Source: Morinoia aosen (taxonomy: Eukaryota > Arthropoda > Malacostraca > Amphipoda > Talitridae). Taken from it: a stretch of 64,000 nucleotides of DNA. Every line of letters begins with the position of its first letter. Position 1 is the first letter of the stretch. Under the pieces are notes generated by a model, which saw only the letters and a list, made by a program, of their open reading frames with translations, did not search any database and was not told the origin of the DNA. Of this stretch, positions 21,001-32,400 are shown piece by piece. Location: the NCBI GenBank assembly GCA_030386875.1, contig CM059579.1, positions 18,820,484 through 18,884,483 of the forward strand. The letters are read 5' to 3'. A program made the position numbers and the translations under genes.

Positions 21001-22075
21001 TGAAACGAATATGCATACAAACACATGGGGATACATTAATAGATCAATAAAACTATATGAATAAATAACATAATAAATTGGCTACTGTGACCTAGGGATG
21101 TGACGGTAATATTTAATGAATAAAACAATCACTCGTTAAAATAGTGTAACATCTCATACCATTGTTACAGTTGTCACTTCTAATTGAATTCAAAACAAGG
21201 GCGAATTAAACTTATGTTCCAAGGATTGATAATACTAATCTCATTCTTTGGTAACAGGAAAAGGCGCGGTACATTTCGTTCAAGTTAGATCATCAATCGC
21301 TACGCTTAGTTACTGCACATACTGAAAGTAATTAATTTTAGAAAACATGCGAGATATTTTTCAAATTAAATTACAGCTACTGGGAAGGATCGGAATGTAG
21401 CAATTTTATCTTAAAATTTTAAGTTTATTGTTTAACATCTACTCTGTTTTTGAATCATGATTACGTCGTGATTTAACGTAGGTATGTATTGATGAGCTTT
21501 TTCCATAGATGTGGCAGCTGTTGCAAGGAGTGCTGTTATCGCAAATTACGTACGATAATCTATATTCACCTGCGCATGTAAGATGTCAATTACGTGCTCC
21601 GGACATAAAAAATGGAAGAAATTTCACTTCGTTCCCTCGAGCAGTTTAGTGTGATATTAATGACAACTTAATGTTAGATTGTCAACCGTTTCACTCACAC
21701 AGGATGTCAGTGTTCACGAGGGAAGTCAATAAATAGCTCATTAGATGCAAGGTATAACGTATACATTTAAATTACAGTATAATAGATTTAAATTGCTCGA
21801 ATTCAAAACGCTCAAGTCTTGCTATGTGATATATTCCACGAGGGAGTCAGGTACTTTCTAAACAAACATTCAAGCTACAGAACAGTGAAATCACTTTAAT
21901 CGTTTGCGTGCAGCCTGCAAGCAGCGCGAGCTCTGTCTGCCTAGTGCCGGTGACGGACATCAAGATGGCGCGCAAGTACTGCAAGTGGGCTGAGAGCGCC
22001 CTGGACTATGAAGATATCAACACCGCCGTCGAGAACCTCACAAAAGCGCTCGACGTGCTCAGAAGTAAAACTTAA
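8914..22075 (+). CDS. VTA1: VTA1 / LIP5 homologue, ESCRT-III-Vps4 cofactor (6 exons)
   Basis: Joined exons are 8914-9022, 10494-10597, 10785-10903, 15920-16089, 19622-19767 and 21914-22075, giving 269 codons. All introns are GT-AG and all phases join. The product matches VTA1 throughout. Residues 1-165 form the two MIT-like helical modules that bind ESCRT-III tails, with the hallmark ATYIHNCLK near the end of the second. A linker of about 50 residues rich in Pro, Gly and Ser follows. The C-terminal VSL domain (about 220-269, KYCKWAESALDYED) binds and stimulates Vps4 in multivesicular-body sorting. It is shorter than the human protein (about 307 residues), mainly in the linker. The ATG at 8914 fits the family N-terminus; an upstream untranslated exon is possible, since TTTAG just before it could be an acceptor. 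Confidence 0.93.
9023..10493 (+). other. VTA1 intron 1
   Basis: The intron is AT-rich. Its only recognisable content is a diverged member of the dispersed repeat family noted at 14440-14820, at about 9150-9400. The 68-residue frame at 10070-10276 resembles no family I know and has no splice context joining it to VTA1. Confidence 0.6.
9150..9400 (+). repeat. Dispersed repeat family R1, diverged copy
   Basis: Shares the order of blocks with the better copies: 'tttactgctgtcctttttag', then 'cacctatt..' and '..ttcaacttaaactt..tttcatgaa', and a final 'gggaggctt' block. It lacks the 'gggatacaacta' start seen at 14440. Weakly supported on its own. Confidence 0.5.
10494..10597 (+). CDS. VTA1: VTA1 exon 2 (residues 37-71)
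   Basis: Continues the first MIT-like module (RLYSLQTALKIDKKSPESRA). The acceptor is TTTTTTACAG and the donor is GTAGTT; the exon ends in phase 0 after FKK. Confidence 0.9.
10785..10903 (+). CDS. VTA1: VTA1 exon 3 (residues 72-110)
   Basis: Encodes the helix with NKLFMFADTNDRA, matching the family's LKMFLYADNEDRA. The acceptor is TTCATTACAG and the donor is GTTTGT; the split Lys codon is completed by exon 4. Confidence 0.9.
11919..12585. mobile_element. Fold-back MITE with TA ends, Tc1/mariner type
   Basis: Terminal inverted repeats near 11921-11937 and 12568-12583 share the core GGGGTCAACCCAGC / GCTGGTTTGACCCC. Inner blocks are inverted too: 'ctaatgaatctggatt' near 12170 reappears inverted near 12420. 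TA flanks both sides. There is no coding capacity. It abuts the next element through the shared TA at 12584-12585. Confidence 0.65.
12586..13796. mobile_element. MITE with TA target duplication and AGGACACC ends
   Basis: The ends match as inverted repeats: AGGACACCGTCTG at 12586-12598 and its complement at 13784-13796, each flanked by TA (12584-12585 and 13797-13798). The 1.2-kb interior has no open frame of note. It contains about three diverged copies of a 170-180-bp block with 'caagccct..' and 'gtagct..' (near 13000, 13180 and 13355), and one strong hairpin at 13391-13456. Confidence 0.75.
13391..13456. repeat. Perfect 23-bp hairpin inside the MITE
   Basis: Arm 13391-13413 is the exact reverse complement of 13434-13456, with a 20-nt loop (13414-13433). 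Both arms contain the palindromic CTGCAG. The perfect match inside an otherwise decayed element suggests a recent inversion-duplication of the local 'gtagct' block. Confidence 0.85.
14440..14820 (+). repeat. Dispersed repeat family R1, best + strand copy
   Basis: This non-coding, pyrimidine-rich repeat has a fixed order of blocks: 'cagggggatacaactatt', 'gggaattagcactccca', 'ggtaggctttctttttgttg', 'ggttcactgctgccctg', 'tcagcacctactactttc', and finally 'gcctttctccttcctctctt' and 'gaggctt'. Other members lie at about 9150, 17270, 23490, 23730-24040, 25110-25440, 31065-31390 and 38975-39320. No target duplication or clear terminal repeat was found, so I cannot assign it to SINE or MITE. Confidence 0.75.
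15920..16089 (+). CDS. VTA1: VTA1 exon 4 (residues 111-167)
   Basis: Encodes the most conserved stretch of the second MIT module (SFYTAGVLLDVCEVFGEL and KWKATYIHNCLKEG). The acceptor is GTATACAG and the donor is GTGATG, a weak site. The 1-kb fold-back MITE starts 19 nt after the exon. Confidence 0.92.
16109..17130. mobile_element. Fold-back MITE flanked by TTAA, copy 2
   Basis: This 1,022-bp element has TTAA at 16109-16112 and 17127-17130 and inverted ends TTAAGGGAATCGAA. Its interior blocks run in the same order as the copy at 7888-8899 and it is again nearly self-complementary end to end. Transcribed within VTA1 it could form a hairpin with arms approaching 500 bp. It has no coding capacity. 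Confidence 0.85.
17270..17470 (+). repeat. Dispersed repeat family R1, partial copy
   Basis: Has the 'ttcatttctgtc..tttagcacctctgacttct' block and ends with 'gttagggaggttcaaattaac'. The middle has been replaced by a short 'ggtgtggagacacc' palindrome. Confidence 0.5.
19622..19767 (+). CDS. VTA1: VTA1 exon 5 (linker, residues 168-216)
   Basis: Encodes the low-complexity linker rich in Pro, Gly, Ser and Thr between the MIT and VSL domains. The acceptor is GCGTTCCAG and the donor is GTGGGC after CCTCAG. This is the least conserved part of the family; the call rests on splice phase and composition. Confidence 0.82.
19768..21913 (+). other. VTA1 intron 5
   Basis: Contains one small TTAA-flanked MITE (20604-20833). 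Otherwise AT-rich sequence without recognisable genes. Confidence 0.6.
20604..20833. mobile_element. Short piggyBac-type MITE
   Basis: TTAA at 20604-20607 and 20830-20833 flanks termini CCCTTTAACG and CGTTAAAGGG, the classic TTAA-CCC...GGG-TTAA layout. The body is about 222 bp and non-coding. An internal palindrome GAGGACACCAGTGTCCTC lies near 20623-20640. Confidence 0.8.
21914..22075 (+). CDS. VTA1: VTA1 exon 6 (VSL domain, stop)
   Basis: Encodes residues 217-269. The last 50 form the Vps4-binding VSL helices (ARKYCKWAESALDYEDINTA and the following leucine-rich helix), ending at TAA 22073-22075. The acceptor is TTGCGTGCAG. Confidence 0.92.
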   Translation, partial: PASSASSVCLVPVTDIKMARKYCKWAESALDYEDINTAVENLTKALDVLRSKT

Positions 22076-23323
22076 TTCCCTTGGGTGCACTCCTAAAGTT
22101 TCAGTTCGTGTTGTTGATTGAAACATGGATATTTGTGACGAGTTACATAGAAAACTTTATCGCCCAAAATGAAAAATCCTCACTGATGTTTAACGTGCAC
22201 TTATTTTAAATTAAATATTTGATGTGAAGAGAAGATAATTATAACGGACATCGATGTATTCCGAAGTGTTACAGTAGTTAAAGTATAATATGCCATTGGG
22301 AATAAGCACATATATTCTAGAAGAGGTATGATGCATTTTACTCGGTTACAAGGCCTTTCAGTTTAATGAGTCACGATTTAGTTTTGTTTTATAAACGTTC
22401 ATATAGGATACTGTGTTAAGGGAGAATTATATTTAAGCAAGTAAACTAGGTCAGAAAATTTTGCTGTAAGTTGAAGTAAACGTAGCCCGACGCGTGGCGT
22501 ATGACCAGTTCGAAAAAATTTCTTTTGGAATAAATATTCATTGTACCCTTTCAATTTAAATTTATGTCATCGAAGTAAATAAATTTGTAAAAAATGCTAT
22601 ACTGTGTAACTTTAATCAACGACAATTTTACGGAATTAAATATGGATTACTTTTATGTATCGTGTTTATGTATCATGTACGTACCTAGCAATCCTGATAG
22701 CAGGTTCCCTATTTAAATCACCATAACTAAGACATATATCAAATGTACGTACAAATTAATTTTGCAATAAAGTTTTACTAATTAGATGCTGATAGGTGCA
22801 AAAATGTAAGTCTGTAAATTGATAATTATTCTGTACTGCACATTGAAATTCTACACAAAAACACAATTTTCGATGTACAACGCGGTAAACTGGTCTCACT
22901 GTACATATATGCTGACTCGCTAGGCGGCGTTGTTCCCTTGACTTTCTTATATTCTATGCAGTTGAGCATAAACTGTGAAGTGAGTTGAGCCTGGATATCT
23001 AGAATTGAAGAAACTGCAAACTATGTCATTAGCCCCGAAACAAATTTTTCCTCCATCACATTTGGCGTAAAATCCATGACGGAGATAATTGTGACACGAT
23101 TGAACATAAACTAACAATTGCATTTCATATCCCTTGCCATCTTACGCACACAACTCAACAAATTCTTTCCAAGCTTGATTTCTTATTCAGAACTTATTTG
23201 TTTCCATCTCTCCGAATTGAAAGGCTATAATCAGCAACGTACCACATGATATCGTAGGCCGCTAGTAGCGGGCACTGGAAGTAAAGACCCCGGCATTGAG
23301 ATCATTAGAGCACGCCTATGGTG
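22076..23323. other. Convergent intergenic region between VTA1 and TBCK
   Basis: The two stop codons are 1,248 bp apart, tail to tail. Candidate polyadenylation signals for VTA1 are AATAAA motifs near 22530, 22577 and 22767. No other gene is seen. The region probably holds both 3' untranslated regions. Confidence 0.65.
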
Positions 23324-23437
23324 TTAGGACGCTCCAGGAGAAGGCACCACGAGCTGCCCCGTCGTCTGGAAGACCTCAACGCCGCCATGCAGTGACGCGA
23401 CTCTCTCCACGCCGGCCTCCACCAGCTGCTCGCACAC
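23324..23437 (-). CDS. TBCK: TBCK exon 17 (C-terminus and stop)
   Basis: Encodes 37 residues ending the rhodanese-like fold ([20 protein letters not shown]), then TAA at 23326-23324. Confidence 0.92.
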   Translation of the reverse strand: MCEQLVEAGVERVASLHGGVEVFQTTGQLVVPSPGAS

Positions 23438-26400
23438 CTGCAGCCCAAACGTTGCTCTAAGGCAGCCATTCTCAACCACGGGTAAATCTCCCTCAGGGGG
23501 ATACAACTATTAGATCTATGGGAATTAGCGCTCCCAGGGGGACAATGTGAGGGCCCGAGCTTTCTTTTGTTAATAGGCTTTCTTTTTTGTTAATATAGAA
23601 AAGTTGTTTTGATAGCAATGCGTAGAACTATTTGATCGGATATCAGTGCGCAGTAACCGTTAGCTTGCGGCTATTTCAACCTGAGGGTTATTGGTTCGAG
23701 ACTTCCTAGCCACAACGAGGACGATCTCAAGAGAACAGAGAAGGTTAATTTTTTATGGACTGTAGAAAACGAGGAAATCTATGCACAATGTGTGTTCCTA
23801 AACCAGAAACCCTGCGAATAAGAATAGCAAGTTGAGAAAGAAGTTCATAAAACAAGAATAAGAGTTGAATAACAAAGTGGTAGGCGTTGAAAAAGGATAG
23901 CAGTTTATCAGAAAAAAAGGTAACAAAACAAAAACCCCATTCTATTTCGACTAAAGGAAAGCCTACCCAACAGTCATCTTTAGACCACACATTTTTTTAC
24001 TGGGGGTGCCAATTCTCATAGATTCATAAGTCGTATCTCCCTAAGGGGCTATTACTTAAGTTCATAAGCTTTCTTTTATTTTTACTGTTATGAAGAAACT
24101 AACATAGAAGAGGGAGCTTAAATGGATTATGATGTTAGACCAAGTTATGGTGAACCGAAACGGCCTAGCGAATAATTCACCTTTCTTGAGGAAACGAATT
24201 TGATCTAGTGGCGTAGCCACAGACAAATCGCATAACAACACCTTATCTATTTGCTATAGGATATTGACCGGATTTACTCCACCTCAACACGAGTAGCTGA
24301 ACACACCTGCACGGTGACGTGATGCGCTGCTTTGGTGCCCATGACCACGACCGTCTTGTTGGTCGCGCGTTCCTTGGCCTGGTCGAGTGCGGACTGCAGC
24401 GCCCCTCCCCCCTCCTCGCTGCCGCCAGGAGAGTCCCCCTCCCTCACCCACACCTCCCCTGGCACGTTCCACGCGTTTATCAGAGACCCCGTCTGAAATC
24501 TACAGCGCAAAACCAGTCAAAAACATAAAATATCCACAACGATAAATGCACTCAAATTTCAATGTTCAACAATTTGGGGGTTATTTTTCATATTTATTCA
24601 TATGAACAGCAGCAAATGAGACTAAATACGATTCACATACTTGGATTCTCTAAAAAACCTTAGCGTGCTATGCATATGAACGGTAGGAGATACCAATGGA
24701 TTTGTGCCCAGTGCGACACAAAAAGTACTAGGAAAAAGTTTTTTGCCAGCACGAAAAACGAACAGAAATGCATAAAAATCACTCATTATGTCTAAGTTAT
24801 GACGAATTTTGATAAATTTAGGGGCAAGTTTTCCTTGGGGATTCCAGCAATAGGCAACTATGGACGGTCTCGACCAACAGTCGAGACTCCATTACATCAT
24901 GCAGAAACTGCGTGGGAAAATTGTCCCATTCTGGTTCCCGAGATCTCTCTAGGGTTTCCAGTGCTGAATGCTTCCTGTAAGCATTTTCCTCCAAAACCGA
25001 CCAAACACAGAAGTCTAAGGGATTCAGATCAGGGTCTGACAGAGGCTAGTTCCTGGGCCATTCTTGAGCCAAATATGAGTTGTGACAAATGGCTTCCTTA
25101 AAATAGATTAGATGTTGGTTTAAGCCTTCCTAACTGCTAAAAAAAAAAGGATTCCAAAGAGAGGAAGGAGGAAGGCACTATTTATAAGGGAACACATAAT
25201 CTATACAGAAGGAGCATAGAAACAGAAATTTGAGAAAGAAGTTTATGAAACAAGATAGAAGTTGAAGGAGAAAATAGTTGGTGCTAAAAAAGCAGGACAG
25301 AAATAAACCAAAAATAGTTGGTGCTAAAAAAACAGAACAGAAGTGAACCGAAAACAGATGGTCTTTAACATAACAAAAAAATATTATTTCAACAAAAAAA
25401 AACCTGCAACTTTCAGCTCGGCCCTCACACATCTTCCCCCTTGGCCTTCCTTAACCATTACATCCCTGGTCCCAAGACATGTGCCTCAAAGTTTCTGGCG
25501 TGTATTTTCACTCCCTCAAGAATAAGAATAAAGAGCTGCTTGCCGTTACTCGTCCTGAAACAAGGACAGATGAAGGTTTTTGGGTGCGATGAACATTTCG
25601 GATGTTTTCCGGTATTGCTGAAATACTTGGTGTGAGAACTCTGTTATTTTGATAATTGAAAGCTTGTTCAAGAGTAAAAAGTTTCTAATATACGAACACA
25701 ACAGTCGACACCATGAGCTGCTCAACTACTTCTGAAGTTCTCAAAGGCAACATCCTTATGCACTCCACTTTTGGACTCGGCAAAAGAACAGAGGAGGAAA
25801 TAAACTTAGGATGTCAAACGAGCATCAGTGTGGATCCAAATATCTATAAAATGAGTCCCAGAAACTCTGGATGAAGAATAATCTCACAACACCTCACCTA
25901 GTGATGTACCGATACCATTTTTTTGGCCGATGCCAATACCCATTTTTTTGCCAATACCGATACTCCGATACTTGGAAATACCGATACCGATACTTTCACA
26001 ATTATATTAATATAAAACTATTATAAGCCCTACATAGATGTAGGGTTAGGTTAGGTCAGGTCAGGTTAGTAACAATGAATAATTTCTCCCCAAAATGGTT
26101 ATTATTTTCGTGTTTTTCACACCAAAATACATACTTTAGCAAGAAGAAAACATTTAAATCCGATAGGCCCCAAAACCGAAAAGATCCGCAAACAAGCAAC
26201 CAACTAAGATTGTTCGTGAATTTTTCAATCATCTTAAAACAGAAGAAAAATGCAAGATTCGTAATGTACGGCGATTTATAAGCTAAATTAAAATAAAATT
26301 ATAAGCTATGTAATATTCGACGATGTACAAGCACCTTCAACTTTATTTAATTGGTTTAAAATGTAAATTTGGTCAAATTATATAAGTTTTAGTTGTAAAA

Positions 26401-29400
26401 GTATAATAATTTTATGTCGCTACTGTGTTCAACTATTCATGCTACATAGCTTTCACTTACTGACCGTACGTGACTCATCGGGAATTCAAAGTAGTAAATT
26501 CAGTTAGCGGGCCTGATTAAACGCTGTAATTCAACAGTTAGCTAACTTACTAGGTATGAATAGGCTCTTTATTTGATAATACTTTTACGTTCATGATCTA
26601 TGACCTCCATTTTTATGATAAAATACATATTATTGGAATGTATCGGCCAGATTTTGCCGATACCAATACAGTACCAGTAATAATAATCGATACTGCCGAT
26701 ACCGATACATCGGTACATCACTAACCTCACCCACACTGTGCAATTGGATTTGGTAGACACGTGAACGAGAGAAACATGAACTAATTCATAAGAGAATTGG
26801 CACGTTCAACAAGAGAGATAATGAGAATTGGTAAATATCGCAGATATGCATTAGCTGAAGCTCTTCCCATGGAGCACAGCTTACTCACAGGTGGTGCGGT
26901 CTGGTGTCGATGACCAGAAGTGAGCCAGGCTGCGTGTCGTTCACCACCAGCACCTCCGCCCCACTCACACGACCGCTCACTTCACTCCTCTGCTCCCCCA
27001 AAGTGATGCTCCTCATGTCACTCTGAAGCAAAATAGTCATTTCTCTTCTATTCTGTATTCTTTATTTTGACCATTTAATTGTCACATTTACAATAATAAT
27101 CGGATACATAACGGTAAACAATTATAAAAAGATGAAAGGAACTTTACTTTTGGGTAAATTTTACCAAAATTGAAATAAGTCATTTCAATATAGGCTGGCT
27201 CTGAAACAAACAAACAAACAACGGCGGTATCTACGGATGCTTTATTTCCAATTTCAACCCTGATACAAATCACCTTGTACATTGGATTTTCAAATGCCTT
27301 ATAATTAACACCTGGACGCCATGACGCTTTCCACCGATCAAGACCGGTACCCATTTCAGACACCTGGGTAGAGTGGGGTATTGTGCTTAAAACTTTTCCC
27401 CTATACCCAACAGAGAAAATCGCCATCCAGCGCCGGGACTCGAACCCTCGTTTGCCCGCACGGAGGCAGGTCCTAAAGACAGACGGCTATGACAAGCATT
27501 GAAGTATCTGACCATTTTAATTTGGCTATAGAAGTGTAACTTTGAACGGTAGGATGTTTGAAACTTGTTTTATTTTAAATAAAAACACTTTTATCATTTA
27601 TTAACACTATTTTAAAACAATATCCTTTAAGTGATGGCCACGGTTATTTTTACAACTTCAAGCTCGTTTCAACAACGCTTCGAAGTGCATTAGACAGGAT
27701 TTGAGCTATTTAATAATAAATTTTTTCAAGTTCTTGTAATTTTTGTTTTGTTTCGTAAATTCGTGACTTGAGGTAACCAGCTCCACAAAAATTCACGCGG
27801 AGACAAATCTGGAGAACAAGAGAGCCAAGATAAGTTCCCAAACAGGAAATCAAATGACTTGGAAAGGCCCCCTTCACAATATCTGGGTTTCTCTTGTACA
27901 TATGAGATGTGCCTTCATCCTGTTGAAACCAAGAATTGAGTAAGTCCTCTCATTTAAGTTCCGGGATAAGAAACTCTCTCATCATAATTTTTCATCAGTA
28001 ACTGTTTCAGTCGCACCACCATTTCCAAAAAAGTAAAGACCAAAGACAGTTGAAGCAGCTATTTGTGTTGCTTAGGAATGCAACACAAAGAGAGTGCAGT
28101 GATCTTTTTTGAATTTCTCGTCAGTCAAATTCCATTGACACGTAAAACTATTTTTATTTTGAATAAAACAAATTTTAAAATCCTAGCGGTCATAGTTTCT
28201 GTTTTACTGACATATTAAAATGTTCAGCCACTTCTGGGCCATCCAGTGTAAGGTTTCAACACGCTCAACACAAATACCACACTGTCTAAGAACGTTAGGC
28301 ATGGAAAACTACGGGAGGGAAAATGTTTCTCAGAAAACATGACTACCTTAATAAATACATGAATTTTAGACACTTGTAGAAAAAGAAAATTCTGTGATTG
28401 TAAAGACTAAATTTTCAAATTTTCTGCTTACTTCTGGAGCGTACAAGAATGCACACGGCTGCCTAAGCTTGGTTTTGTGCTAGACAACAAAGAAAGAATT
28501 GTCATTCACAGGGCGAATAATTCAAGAGTACGTTTTTATTGCTCATAGGAAGTTTCACTAAAGATTGATCTTCGAATCTTATGCAAACCATTTTGATTTG
28601 ATAGAATCCAGGTAGGTGGAGTGTAACTTACTGAACAATGCACCGCCTACCCATCATTTCACTGAGTTGAGAGCTGACGATACAACACGCACCAGAGTGT
28701 CAGTGGAGGTATCTTTGTGCTCGCGTTCGGCAGTTGGAGGAGCGTGGTGGCGGTACAGCAAACTGGTAGGTGTCTGTCGGTGCAGCTCCACTGACTCTTT
28801 CACTATCTGCTCGATGTTGATGTCTGTACAGACGATAAAAATGACGAATTTAAAAGGACTATTCCAAGACAAATGTTAGCTCAAAAAGAATCGGTAGGTA
28901 CATTTGACATTGATTTCATGCATCTTGCTATAAATTTATAGCAGGTAATTATGTAGAGAAAAATGATTGTCCGATCATTTGGCTTACATTCTTGTTTCGG
29001 ACACTCAGTTGTTAACCCACAGTTTCTGTATAATTAAGTTGACCTGCGCAGCAAAAATTTGAAAAATTTCAGTTAATGTGATGCAGCAAGGGCATAAAAT
29101 TTCAGCGTTTCTGTCGCCAAAGTTCATCACTATAATAACAAGTTAAGAGAATTGTAACAGGGACAGAACAACAAAGCACGTGCAACGTGTGCTAGACAGT
29201 ACTAGCCTGAAAAGATAGATACTAGCTTGAAAGGAAAGATCATGAAGAGGATAAGGAAAATAAGAGCACAGTTATAAGGCAACAGAACTTGACAGCACTC
29301 TTTGCTGATTCCCTCGAGAGAAGCTAAGACCACCACTGAGTAATAGTTCCTTCAATTACACCGACAACAATGGGCAATATATGGGTCTCCGGACAAAAGG

Positions 29401-32400
29401 AACTTAGGAATGCAACACATATCCAAAAGAAATTTCAACTCCTCGACATGTTCTGAAAGATAGCTTCAAAGAACGCATATAACAAGCAGGGATCTTAGAG
29501 ATAAGTGATATCCCAGCCTTCCCAGCCAGAGTATTTTTTGTATTTTTTTTACATCAATCCAACCCATATAAGGTAGAACATTTTCATGACGTGTAATTTA
29601 CCGGCTCAATAAATTTGCTCCTCTCTCGCTAGAAAATAGAAGAGCAGAAATTGGCTCCTGATATGGCGAGTTACCAGGCATGTCCGAGAAGAGGAGGATG
29701 CAGTCGTTGAAGGAGTAGTTGAGGAGCTGGTGGCGGAGGTGCCTGAGGATGGCCGCCGCCACGCACAGCGCCAGAGAGGCGGGGTGGAGCAGCAGTGTGT
29801 CCCACACGTGGAAGATTTGGCTCAATGGGAAAACGTCTGCGCATTAAAAAGCTTATGATCATCCCAATGAAATAAAACGTCTAGGTTTTCCTTTCGTCAC
29901 AAAAAAACACTAAATTAGAAATGATGCCAATGACGCATCCAGACGCTTTCTGATATTAAACATTTCCGTACATTTGTTTAATGCACATTGCACATTTCAC
30001 TTGGACTAACATTCGCTTTGCAGCGTTAAACATTCGTTAAATAATTCCCTGATTCATCTATTCCCTTTCTGCTTTACCATACTTGGTTAATAGCTATTCT
30101 TCCAAAGCTCGTATTAAAAACGACTCCATATTAATTCTACTTCTTCTCAACACTAATGCTTGCTCTCACTATTTGCTACGGCCTTTTCTTTTCATATGCT
30201 AATAACATCCTCTAAGCCTCACGACAGTGTTTCATTGATCATATAACTGTCATTTATAAGGTACACAAACCACTTACTTCACTAGAAAATAAAAGTTTAC
30301 TTTACAGTAATTCTGCTTATTAATAACCAGGAAATTACCCAAAACTAAACTTGTAAACAAGTTGTTTTTTCCGTTTTCATACAAACTTGAAAGTGGATAC
30401 AAAGATCTTTTGACAGAATCTTTGATAAAAGACAGTTCACTGTTTACCACGTGTGCATGAAGACTTAAAATCCCACTCTATTGCTGTTCTTAGTAGTGTC
30501 ATAAATTAAAACGTAAATTCCAGCGCTAACTAATGAGAATGCAGCAGGTTAGCGCGTTCTCAACTATGCAACAACAATAAATTTTAACTGTGTAGTAAAA
30601 AAAGTGAGCTAACATGAATCTAAACAATTACCATTCAGCTCGCGGGCTTGCAACAGAGCCCAGCGCAATTTCCTATACGGTACACGACAGAAGCAAAAAA
30701 ATGAAATAGACTGATTTATAGGAAATCTCCCTTTTAGGATGCCACGTTGTTTTTCTTTTGTATCCTGTATACAATAGCATCAATGCCGTAATGGAGGCCC
30801 TTACGTGTGTACATGGTGAGGAACCAGGGAATGGCATACAGCTCCGGCACAAAGCCGATGCTGGCGAGGTGAGAGAACAGCAGCGGGTCGTGGAAGGCCA
30901 CCAAATGCGAGAACTTTGCGAGGTACTCTTGGATGACGGCGCTGTTGTCGCGCAGGAAAAACTTGTAAAGGTACTTGTCGATGAACGCAGTGAGACACGC
31001 GTAAGCCAGCGCTAGAAAGAAGGAAAGAATAATTTAGTTAGGAACGGAATTTGAGAGATAAGATAAGTTCGTTTAAACCTCCTTAACTATAACGAAGGTG
31101 TTTCAAATAGAGGGCACCATTTAGTAAGGTATTAAGGAAACGGGGAATCAACGCACAAGGTGTTCCCACAGATGGCCCACTGCACATAGAAACAGAAGTT
31201 TGAAAGAAGTTTATGAAGATTGATAAATATTGATAAAGAAAGTAATAGGTCTTGAAAAACCAGACAGCAGTCAACCAAAATAAAATGGATCATAACAAAA
31301 CAAAAAATCTACTTACTTTTTGCTCAGAACCACACATCTATCTCTTGGAAGCGCTAATTTCTATAGATACAATAGTTGCAACATCCGGAGGAGGCTGAAA
31401 ACGGAAGGTAAATTCTAAAAAATGAACTAAAAGATTGTAGAAATAAAAACATGTTTGGCTTATTACTTTTATTGAAATGATGCAACTGAACAAACGAGAT
31501 ATTGAGAATTGAAAGACGGTCATACAAATTAACTCACATAACTCTGGAGGGATACTTTTAAATGCACTCACCAGCAGTACTCCAACCCCAATACGAATTG
31601 TCTAACAACAAATAGAAGTGAATATGCAATGAAAAAAGAAAGATAAGCATTGTAGATTAGACTAAATAGCTCACGCTCAGATTAGACGAAATAGCTCACG
31701 CTCAGATGAGACCAAATAGCTCACGCTCAGATGAGACCAAATAGCTCACGCTCAGATTAGACCAAATAGCTCACGCTCAGATTAGACCAAATAGCTCACG
31801 CTCAGATTAGACCAAATAGCTCACGCTCAGACTAGACTAAATATCTCACGCTCAGACTAAACTAAATAGCTCACACTGAGATTAGACTAAATAGCTCACA
31901 CTCAGATTAGACTAAATAGCTTACACTCAAACAACGACACTGCTCACGCTCTGATAAGACTAAATAGCTCCCACTGAGACTGGACTAAATAGCTCACGCT
32001 CGTTGTTGAAGTTGAGGTAGAGGAAGGGCGCGGTCAGGGAGTCGAGGCCCTGCCAGTACACGAGGCCGGGGTGCGACACGACCCACGCCTTCAGCAGCCG
32101 CGTGAACTTCGCGTGCGCGCGCGGCGACGACAGTAGCTCGTCGTACTGGTGGCATCGCGGGATGTCTACTTCTATCTGCACATACAAGCGATTTACAAGC
32201 ACCGGGAATGTAGCTTATCGAGAAAACGACGGTATTAAACCGAGAACATCAGGAAACATAAAAAATGGAGAAAACCATTCTCAACATCTATCCCAAAACT
32301 CATATAAGAGGCGTTAGGAATTTTCCAATTCACTTCTCCAATTCACTTTCTACTTCTATGTGCGCACAAAATGGTTTCTATACACCAAGAACCTAGGTTA

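Larger units (their letters stand above)
24500..26888 (-). other. TBCK intron 15
   Basis: Contains an inverse R1 copy (25110-25440) and a hAT-type MITE (25899-26723). No other feature recognised. Confidence 0.6.
27023..28662 (-). other. TBCK intron 14
   Basis: Contains a tRNA-derived SINE (27220-27490) and a decayed transposase (27690-28330). No host exon seen besides those called. Confidence 0.6.

Noticed and set aside
26040..26068. TTAGG-like run as an interstitial telomere
   Set aside because: Only a few imperfect units within the hAT element; too short to mean more than coincidence.
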